Below are positions 57,901 to 64,000 of a stretch of 64,000 bases of DNA, piece after piece. Within the stretch, counting starts at the first letter, position 1. The number at the start of each line of letters is the position of its first letter. The stretch is from Berghia stephanieae (Eukaryota; Mollusca; Gastropoda; Nudibranchia; Aeolidiidae), in NCBI GenBank assembly GCA_034508935.3, contig CM067442.1, positions 145,056,337 through 145,120,336 on the forward strand. The letters are read 5' to 3'. The notes below the pieces were generated by a model that did no database searches, was not told where the DNA came from, and saw nothing but the letters and a program-made list of their open reading frames with translations. Both the position numbers and the translations under genes were made by a program.

Positions 57901-60900
57901 GCTTTTCGGGATGTTTTTCTCGAAGCATTGGTTAAGTACTCTGGTAAATCTACTCCAGTTGTTTCCTACGGTGTCCTCGATTAGTATTTCCTCCCATTTG
58001 ATATGCCCCAGTTCCTCTTTCATACTCTCTAGATCAGCCTTCCTATATCTGAGTGTCAGTTTTTCATCTACAGTCTCTGATGTCGCCCTCAGTTTTAGGA
58101 ATATGGTCGCATGGTCGCTTTTTCCCAGTGGGTGGCTCAGTCTTAGGTCAATAATGTCATTTTCTTCCTCCATCAATATCAAGTCCAATACGTTGGGCTT
58201 CTGGTTTTTTCTCTGTCTTGTGGGTTCTTTTATTATCTGTTGTAGGTAGCGATCTTCAATGGTTTCTATGAAACTTTCCTCCAGGCTTCCCTCTTTTGGT
58301 TTGTCCATCCCTTTCCACTCCAGTTCCGGCATGTTGAAGTCTCCCATAATAATTATCTCTGAATGCTTTTTTTGTGATGCTCTCCTTGTCATCTCCAACA
58401 TTCTCTCATTATTTTCTCCTGTGCTGTTTGGGCTCCGATAAATCACTCCTACTAGTATCTGACTTTGTCCAGTTACTCCAATCGAGCACCAAGCGCTCTC
58501 CCTAAAGTCGTGATCTGTGAGTTCCTCTATGGGGTTAACCTTGAGGTTCTCCCTCACCAATAAGTATACTCCTCTGCCGGAAGTTTCAAAATCTCTGCTA
58601 GCTATATAGTGTATCCCTCAATACCTAACTCTGCTATGGTTGGGTGTGTTATTGCATTCTTTGGCTTAGATTCTGTTATTGCTATCACATCTGGATCTTC
58701 TTCTTCTGCCATAGCCTTTAGCTCCTCTCTCTTATTCATCACACTGTCTGCGTTCGTGTACATGAACTTCAGAGTATTTTTCATATTCACGTGCTGCCCC
58801 TCCTTATCATTTACTGGTACTTCTCTTTTTTGAATTTTCTTGTTGTCTTCGAGTCCTTGCTCAGAAACATTTTGGGCAATTGGACTGACACGTTTCCAAT
58901 ATAGTCATTCCTCGTCCCAGTCCCAGTCATTTCCTCCAACATCGCTGTCTCTCTTTCTTATTTGTTCACTAAACTTTTCCCTGAAAATGACCCTTTTCCT
59001 ATATATGACCACATCTTCCCCTGCTTCTCGTCTTCTCTTCAGCTCCTCTCTTAACTCCTTGGCCTGCTCTCTTTGCATAATTGTTTGGTCAGCTCCAATA
59101 TACACCTTCTGTAAACATTCCCGTTTATGGTCTTTCAACTGTTTGCTGTTCCTAAGAGCAGTGTTACGCTGATCCGTTGACATCAGACTTATTTTCATGG
59201 GTCTTGGTCTATCTTCTCTTCTGCCCAATCTGATCACTTGCTCTATAGGGTTTAGGCTGTCTTTGTCTCCATGAACCTGCAACTCTTTGAGTACCATTTG
59301 GGCTTTTCTTATGTCTTCTTTGTTGTCGCCATCTTTTGCTTCTGGTATACCGTACATAATTACATTCTTCACTCTCTTAGCCCTTTCATTTCTCTATTCT
59401 TCTAATTCCAGGTTCTTTTTCACCATTGCCTGCTTCTTCTCCTCAGTTTCATTAATTTTCCTCATTTCATTTATATCTTGTCTTACTCTATCTGACTTTT
59501 CTTCTGTACTTCTCTTGAGTCGTTCCTTAATCTCACTCGCCTCAGCGGGTGGTTGGATGGGAGCATCACCCTTGAATCATATACCTATGATGTTCACATG
59601 GGTGTACGATCCGATAGTGATGTCATTTCTTCTTCTCTTTACTAGCCTATCCTGCTTCTTTGGTTTGTGATTGTATTTTTGACAGGGGATATTTTTGTTC
59701 CTGTAAATCCTCTGCCTGTTTGTTCTTGGTTATTTATAATTTAGCTTATGATATCTTTAGGTTATGATTTTGATTGACATTTGTACTATTTTTGTTAGAT
59801 TGCTTGTTTTTTTGTTTCAGCGGTCTCTCATATAACCTCAATTGTGTTGGAAGAGACCTAAAGCAACAAACAAAAAAAATCACTCGCCTCAGACCTAGGG
59901 TAGGCCTCTATCTCATCCTTTGCTGTTGATTTCACTGTTTCTATCATCTCCTCTGTGAATTCACCTTTTTGAATGATATTCACACTTTTATCTACATCTT
60001 CTACTTTTTTCCTGAGTTTATCTACTTCCTTTTCAAGCTGCATGAAATTGCCCAAGAACTTTTAGGCCACTTTGTTGCAGGACTTAGAGCAGTAGTAATG
60101 CAGCAGCGGACATTCTTTTTCTGAGTCTTTCTTCAACAGTTGATAGGTGTCATCATCTATCTTTTCGCACAAGGTATGAAACCACTGGTCACAGAGCTCG
60201 CACTGTAAGCATTTCTCAATCTCTTTGCATACATATTCACATTTTCCGCAAGTCTCAGTCTCAGCTTTTGCTTTTGCCTTATTTGTACTCATCGGTGCAG
60301 GGCTTTCTTTCCTACTACTGCCACTACTAGTACTGGCACTGCCAGATCTACATTTCCTACTACTGCTGTTTAAGCTCATCTTCTTACTTGTTAAATGACT
60401 AGATCTATCTAAGTCTAAGCTGTACTGTATCACTGTATCTTGTTGTTCACTCCAATCTGATAAGTATCTAACTAATCTCAACTAGATATCTCTACACACA
60501 CAAGCCGGAATCCTCTCGAAGGCAGAAATTACATAAATCCAATTCGAAAATGAACAAGTTTTGATGTCCGATATTTCATTCAAGTTTTGTGTTTCTGGTG
60601 AGGGGAGCGAGAAGATTCAATATCAATATTGAATTAGTAATCCTTTACAGCCAAAATTCACCTCAGCTTCTGTAGTATGAAAGAGACCATAAATAACACT
60701 TTCTTTGGACATAGCAATGGTGGTTTTTCAGAAATTACTTTCAGCGAGATCTATTTTACATACAAATTTTTAAAATTATATAAAATCTGCATATTATTTT
60801 CTGTTTTCTTTTAAAAAATATTTTTTTCAATGAAACAGAAAGGACAAAAGGATTCTGTGTCTGTGCTGAAGAAGCAACTTGAAGAAAAAGAACAGGCTCT

Positions 60901-63737
60901 GCAAGAAGGTTAGTGCCATGAACCAATCTTATGTCCTGTCGAATCCTTGATAGACAATCAAGCTTTTGTAAGCTTGGTCTGTGCCATATGTTATCTGTCT
61001 AATTGTCTTTTACATCCTCTATTGTGTAGGGCGACTTTGAAGGTGCTCCACTTTGTCTGTCACAAAGAGTTGATAGGGAGATGTCTAATTTGGCCTGCTT
61101 TGCTTTCTTTTGTCATCAGGTGTTCAGTGAAGAGCACAATTCTTAAATTTTAAAAATGCCTAAAGTGAAATATATGGCAGGTCCTTTGAAATTTGGCATA
61201 ACCGGTTTTTACTGTACCACAATTGTAACCTCTGCCACAATCTGGTTTTTATCTCAGTTCAACCAGATGCCCAGAATTGAATATTAAGTCAAAATATATA
61301 GAATTGAGAAATCTTGACTTATTCATTAAATAAAAATAAAAAACTCCCAAAAAACATACATCCTCTGCAATGAAGACATTAATTCCAATTTCATAAATTA
61401 GACTTTATTTTAATTCTCAATATTTCCCTGATATAACAGTTCCTTGGTCAGAATTTCTTTTCTTTAAAAAATTTTTTTTTTTTCTGTTCTTTTTTTTAAA
61501 AACAATTTTTTTATTTTTTTTTGGTGGCTGTAAGCGTTGCGTTGTCTTTATATTTGCAGAGAAAAAGATGTCGATGAATGTCAATGCTCGTATGAAAGAC
61601 ATCAAAAGTGAACTCGTGAATGAGAAATCTAAGTATACTGCTATGGAAAAGGATCTGAACAACAAACTGATCCGTCAGAAGAATGAAATGGATGCCCTAC
61701 ATCAACGGATGCAAAAGACCCACGAGCAGCATGTTGCAGAAACCAATGCTTTGCAGAATCGTGTGAAGAACCAGGACCAAAGTGTGGATAAAACTTTGTA
61801 CAGTCAGCTATCTGATGTAAGGATTCTGGTGCAGCTTCTTAAATTAGTGGTTTAGCTCTGAATTCTTTAAATCATGACATCTATTACTTTGTGTATCTGT
61901 GACCCAAAAAATGTATTCACATTTGAGTTATTGGCTTCTAAAAACTGTTTTCATTTTTTTGGGACACCCTGTAGATAAAAATTAAAAATAATTTCTTTGA
62001 GGTCAAGATATTACTGAAATTGATAAGACATCAGCAACAGTTCAGTGATAGGCCTACTATGAGAGCAATAGCAGTTAAGTTTGTTTTTTTTTGCACAAGG
62101 AAAAACATGTTGTCCAAGTGGGCTTAAATCGCTTGGTCATCTCTTGCTTCGCAATATAAAGGTCAATGTTTCTATTTTATCCTCCACTGAAATGGAGCTT
62201 GGCAACATTCCAATTTTATGTGACATATTTATCAGGTCATGAGGTTGACACTATGCATGTATTCCTTAGAGATTAGTATAGTTTGTTTTATATCAAAATG
62301 AAAACAAAAAGATTTTGCTTCTTTTCACAGTTCCTTGCAATGATTATATTTATCTTTGCTTTTTTTTATCATTATGTTTTAAATTTATCTTTTCTATTTA
62401 TTCATAGGAAAAGAAGATTCTTGAGGATACCCTTTCAATGAAAGTGTAAGTATTGAGATATTGATCGCAAAGGTTTTGATCAGATTTATAAATTTGCAAC
62501 ATTGATCAATGATAACTTTTCATTGTAATACAGTGCAACCCTTTTACAACGACATTGCCCGGGACTGGAACATTATGTCGTTATCCAGGGTGTCATTATT
62601 CCGGGGTTTTCAAGATGGCGGAAAAGGGGAGTGGCATGATGAGACCCATGAATACATACATTGCAATCCGCGGACCAATGCCAGAGACTAGACACATCCT
62701 AACGACGTTAGAATGTGTATTTTTCCTGTTTACAAAGGGTAAACCAGTTGCACTTTCACTCTCCAATGTGTATTGTCATTGTTTTGATTTTTAACAGTGC
62801 TCGATAGCTATTTAACAAAACTAGGAGTAAATCAAGAAAATCAAGTACCAATATGATATGCTTAGGTTCCATATGAACTGGTGCTGATTCCCTGCAGTGT
62901 AGTAAACATGTGATCTGATTTATTGGTAACAAAGCAATCTCATTGGGAGTGGGGAAAAAAGCGCTGTATTGGTTAAGAGTACGAGATGAAGATGATCGGT
63001 TATCAAGCATCGGTTTCAACTGCTGTTTGTTACTATGATGATGTCGCTAAGCAAGGGTTTTACTAATATGTCGCTATTTGTTTAAAAAAAAAACTAGTAG
63101 TATATAGCAAAAAAAAATTGAGACCAGAGGTCAATATCCCTATCCCGGGGGTGTCGTTATCCAGAAGTTGCAGTGTATTATCATGTTAAAAATATGTGTT
63201 ACAAAGTTCTTTTCAAGGTCCTTACATGCCTTGATAACTTTTGACAATTTCAGTATAATAATTTTTGTATTATTGAGTCACACTACCTCAATTCCTCTGT
63301 ATTTCTAAGGGATGACATTTAGATAGGGTGAAACTCCTGAATTTTAGGTTGATATAGATATTTTTCTTGAAATTCTGGTTCATTGTTCGGATTGTTTTGT
63401 TAGTTTGTGTTTTGTGGCATCTAATTCCAATGGAATAGAGAACTGTAAAAATCATAAAGATTAGATGAGTCGCTAGATATTTTAAACATGTCAATGGGCA
63501 GAAGTGATTGCATTCATTTTTTTGCTGTGTAAAGGAATTATAAGCACTAATGAGGTAATAATATTTGGTATTGGTTTCAGTAAAGAGAATGCTGTTTTGA
63601 ACGACAAGTTAAAGAATGCGGATAAGGATTTGGCTGCAAGTGCCTCAAAATTGAAGGCAAGTGATGCCTCAAGAAAGGGATTGGAGAGTCAGATAAAGAC
63701 CTACGAGTCCAAGATGAAGAAATTGGAAGGAGATCAG
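51259..63737 (+). CDS. RRBP1: Ribosome-binding protein 1 (p180)-like gene, 5' part, 6 coding exons
   Basis: p180 is an ER membrane protein with a short lumenal N-terminus, a basic ribosome/microtubule-binding region and a long coiled coil. Exons are 51259-51991, 53184-53344, 60839-60908, 61560-61816, 62408-62445 and 63581-63737, all with GT..AG borders and matching phases. The N-terminus has one membrane segment (residues about 6-27) ending FSMKEKTFEEV, as in vertebrate RRBP1, then a Lys/Glu-rich stretch and a VVEKKP repeat. Exons 2 and 3 encode a block matching the vertebrate segment before the coiled coil (EVQTLIEILLNKQGL, VLKKQLEEKEQAL). Later exons are coiled coil. The gene runs off the window. 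Kinectin is the nearest alternative. Confidence 0.85.
51992..53183. other. RRBP1 intron 1
   Basis: AT-rich intron with no recognised mobile element. Confidence 0.6.
53184..53344 (+). CDS. RRBP1: RRBP1 exon 2
   Basis: It encodes DESSSNPLTAPRVITYVKSA then KLSENEVQTLIEILLNKQGL and EDSWNK. Acceptor ACTTTCAG, donor GTAAGT; phase 0 end. Confidence 0.88.
53449..53743 (+). mobile_element. tRNA-headed SINE, family A (RRBP1 intron 2)
   Basis: GCGGCTATGTGGTCTAGTGG (box A), GGGTTCGAGCC (box B), the intact family body, and the tail TGTAAAGCGCTTTGAGC, GGATATTGCCCTATATAAAG. TTATGT occurs on both sides and may be a short TSD. This is the best-preserved copy with the one at 42611. Confidence 0.87.
53744..54159. 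other. RRBP1 intron 2, between SINE and LINE
   Basis: A trace of the family A tail (CCACTAAATGTGCTCAAAG) lies near 53972. Nothing else was recognised. Confidence 0.5.
54272..56337 (-). pseudogene. CR1 ORF2: second endonuclease-RT copy with full RT C-terminus
   Basis: Frames 56337-55663 and 55561-54272 repeat the endonuclease C-terminus and RT. After LGKNNRE the sequence continues properly with ANYIMKEKPLQKSNGEKDLG and VRSKLEYANCIWYPKFEGD to the natural stop at 54272. A break near 55600 separates the two frames; the same break is present in the upper copy. Confidence 0.88.
54940..56625 (-). repeat. 1,686-bp direct duplication inside the CR1, lower copy
   Basis: This segment is repeated head to tail at 56626-58310 (1,685 bp). 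By eye the copies are identical except for one extra C near 56440. The join CCATCCCTTCTCTG combines CCATCCCTTTCC (58305) with TTTGCTTCTCTG (54936), sharing only CTT. Confidence 0.95.
56378..57247 (-). pseudogene. CR1 ORF2: first RT copy, fused to a second endonuclease start
   Basis: RT motifs run from MSLTSVVCKLMEQLIREEMV to KCAVLHLGKNNRE, then switch directly to GMDKPKEGSLEESF of the endonuclease. The junction is at about 56626. This is the boundary of the tandem duplication. Shortly after, one extra C (near 56440, absent from the upper copy) shifts the frame. Confidence 0.9.
56626..58310 (-). repeat. 1,685-bp direct duplication inside the CR1, upper copy
   Basis: Partner of 54940-56625. 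It starts and ends at the same CTT microhomology. Confidence 0.95.
57349..58790 (-). pseudogene. CR1 ORF2: endonuclease and RT N-terminus (upper copy)
   Basis: From MNMKNTLKFMYTNADSVMNK (58790) through VGVIYRSPNSTGENNERMLE, IIIMGDFNMPELEWKG and LGKSDHATIFLKL, which are AP-endonuclease motifs (GDFN, SDH), to the RT entry SPGPDKLHPK. A small indel near 58600 breaks the frame after GIEGYTI. Another break after LHPK at about 57400 is present in both duplicate copies. Confidence 0.85.
58905..59532 (-). pseudogene. CR1 ORF1, C-terminal part
   Basis: It encodes the RNA-recognition-like and C-terminal portion: VIMYGIPEAKDGDNKEDIRK, RLGRREDRPRPMKISLMSTD and QREQAKELREELKRRREAGE, ending DWDWDEE. This matches the usual ORF1 C-terminus of non-LTR elements (RLG.....RP..I). 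One in-frame stop lies near 59390. Confidence 0.75.
59546..59879 (+). mobile_element. SINE inserted in CR1 ORF1, 13-bp TSD
   Basis: A perfect direct repeat TCACTCGCCTCAG (59533-59545 and 59880-59892) brackets 334 bp that interrupts ORF1. The 5' end is CGGGTGGTTGGATGGGAGCA. The tail is a hairpin GGTCTC..GAGACC with ATATAACCT in the loop and an A-rich end (AAAGCAACAAACAAAAAAAA). The tail layout matches the family B repeats at 10345 and 11215. Confidence 0.9.
59858..60055 (-). pseudogene. CR1 ORF1, coiled-coil segment up to the SINE insertion
   Basis: It encodes LEKEVDKLRKKVEDVDKSVN and continues to AKDEIEAYPRSEASD, after which the SINE at 59546-59879 interrupts it. It is separated from the PHD segment by a frame break at about 60058. 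Confidence 0.75.
60062..60481 (-). pseudogene. CR1 ORF1, N-terminal part with PHD finger
   Basis: After a Ser-rich start (a likely initiator is in MSLNSSSRKC) comes ETCGKCEYVCKEIEKCLQCE and CDQWFHTLCEKI..CPLLHYYCSKSC, with the Cys4-His-Cys3 spacing of a PHD finger. ORF1 of CR1 elements is known to carry such a finger. The frame closes at 60062; a Leu/Lys coiled-coil segment continues just downstream at 59858-60055. Confidence 0.8.
60839..60908 (+). CDS. RRBP1: RRBP1 exon 3
   Basis: It encodes KGQKDSVSVLKKQLEEKEQA, matching the vertebrate RRBP1 stretch KGDP(V)A.LKRQLEEKEKLL. The acceptor TGAAACAG is pyrimidine-rich upstream; donor GTTAGT. Confidence 0.9.
60909..61559. other. RRBP1 intron 3
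   Basis: AT-rich with T tracts; no element recognised. Confidence 0.6.
61560..61816 (+). CDS. RRBP1: RRBP1 exon 4: coiled coil
   Basis: It encodes EKKMSMNVNARMKDIKSELV, then KDLNNKLIRQKNEMDALHQR and HEQHVAETNALQNRVKNQDQ, with heptad-spaced hydrophobic residues. The order matches vertebrate RRBP1 (R..HV.E...LQ..). Acceptor TTTGCAG, donor GTAAGG. Confidence 0.88.
62408..62445 (+). CDS. RRBP1: RRBP1 exon 5 (38-nt micro-exon)
   Basis: It encodes EKKILEDTLSMK and the first two bases of the next codon. Acceptor TTCATAG, donor GTAAGT. It is short, but phases with both neighbours fit, and the sequence corresponds to the ..ENSILRDAL.. heptad of vertebrate RRBP1. Confidence 0.78.
62531..63176. mobile_element. 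pogo/Tigger-like non-autonomous element (RRBP1 intron 5)
   Basis: The ends CAGTGCAAC and GTTGCAGTG are flanked by TA on both sides. ACAACGACATTGCCCGGG just inside is inverted at the right as CCCGGGGGTGTCGTTATCC. The GTCGTTATCC motif also recurs inside the left part. The 646-bp body is non-coding. The first-base mismatch in the TIR and interior decay suggest moderate age. Confidence 0.75.
63581..63737 (+). CDS. RRBP1: RRBP1 exon 6: coiled coil
   Basis: It encodes KENAVLNDKLKNADKDLAAS, ASKLKASDASRKGLESQIKT and YESKMKKLEGDQ, ending at phase 0 before GTAAGT. It is a heptad-rich coiled coil. The gene continues past 64000. Confidence 0.87.
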
Positions 63738-64000
63738 GTAAGTCAAATGATGTGTTAGTATCATCGATCGAGCTGTACCTACTTTCTTATTACTGAATTC
63801 GTTCTCATGTTGTTTGGGTCACAGACCTGCCTGCTGCATGTGCTGATAAACTTTCAGATTTTACTAATTTATTTTCCTCCACAGTATAAGATTTTGTATA
63901 GTATTGACAAGTGGTGAAAATATTGGGTCTTTTTTTTTAACCATTGAATCTGTCTCAAGTATTTTGTCAGATTTTATTAACAATTAATCGATGTATTAGA
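63738..64000. other. RRBP1 intron 6, start
   Basis: No further exon was recognised before the window ends. Confidence 0.55.

Larger units (their letters stand above)
54160..60510 (-). mobile_element. CR1-clade LINE, antisense in RRBP1 intron 2, rearranged
   Basis: Read on the minus strand it has ORF1 with a PHD-type zinc finger (near 60480-60060) and ORF2 with AP-endonuclease and reverse transcriptase (58790 to 54272). The RT motifs YLDFRKAFDKVPH, SGVPQGSVLGPVLF and FADDTKLYG are present, as is the CR1-typical LERVQRRATKLI..LKELNLPTLDYRRRRGD end. A short 3'UTR ends in ATCCAGGTAATTATCCAGG-like repeats near 54200. Without the SINE (334 bp) and the 1,686-bp duplication it would be about 4.3 kb, a normal CR1 length. 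The reading frames are interrupted, so it is not active. The end points are approximate. Confidence 0.9.

Noticed and set aside
54279-58441. Plus-strand frames across the LINE, duplicated at 55549/57235 and similar pairs.
   Set aside because: They are antisense to the LINE ORF2. Their duplication simply reflects the 1.69-kb tandem duplication.

Overview
This window is animal nuclear DNA, most likely from a marine invertebrate deuterostome such as an echinoderm (inference). The evidence is spliced genes with GT..AG introns, a CR1-clade LINE, tRNA-headed SINEs, many short inverted-repeat DNA transposons and very long trinucleotide microsatellites. There is no bacterial gene organisation. Most long open frames in the window are translations of microsatellites and are not genes.

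Three host genes are supported. (1) The last two coding exons of an unidentified plus-strand gene (806-869 and 3276-3365), followed by a probable long 3'UTR. (2) A complete six-exon minus-strand gene for enolase-phosphatase E1 (ENOPH1/MASA, methionine salvage), from the ATG at 37814 to the stop at 26085, encoding about 313 residues with an acidic C-terminal tail. (3) The 5' half of a plus-strand ribosome-binding protein 1 / p180 gene (RRBP1), from the ATG at 51259 through six coding exons to 63737, continuing beyond the window. ENOPH1 and RRBP1 do not overlap. The 13 kb between them is simple repeats, SINEs, LINE fragments and fold-back elements.

The rest is a dense transposon landscape. RRBP1 intron 2 holds an antisense CR1 LINE (about 54.16-60.5 kb) with PHD-finger ORF1, endonuclease and reverse transcriptase. 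It carries a 1.69-kb internal tandem duplication and a SINE inserted in ORF1 with a 13-bp target-site duplication (TSD). A family of terminal-inverted-repeat elements beginning CAGACCTGCC occurs four times (1.0, 6.1, 27.6 and 30.1 kb). Two copies have perfect 6-bp TSDs, two carry microsatellites, one interrupts an older repeat and one contains a nested pogo-like element. A second element (12230-13388) has a different terminus and also a perfect 6-bp TSD. Three hairpin-like fold-back elements lie at 27.2, 40.8 and 43.8 kb.

Tandem DNA includes a minisatellite (21.08-22.74 kb) with a 43-bp unit, an 11-unit higher-order duplication and a derived 47-bp array, plus 34-, 59-, 115-, 143- and 245-bp duplications. 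A coding-like fossil with a 53-A tract lies at about 15.7-16.3 kb and could not be assigned.

The strongest candidates for something undescribed are the microsatellite-bearing 6-bp-TSD family, the repeat tails whose hairpin stem is kept by paired changes, and the duplicated CR1. Family names rest on reading by eye; no database search was possible.
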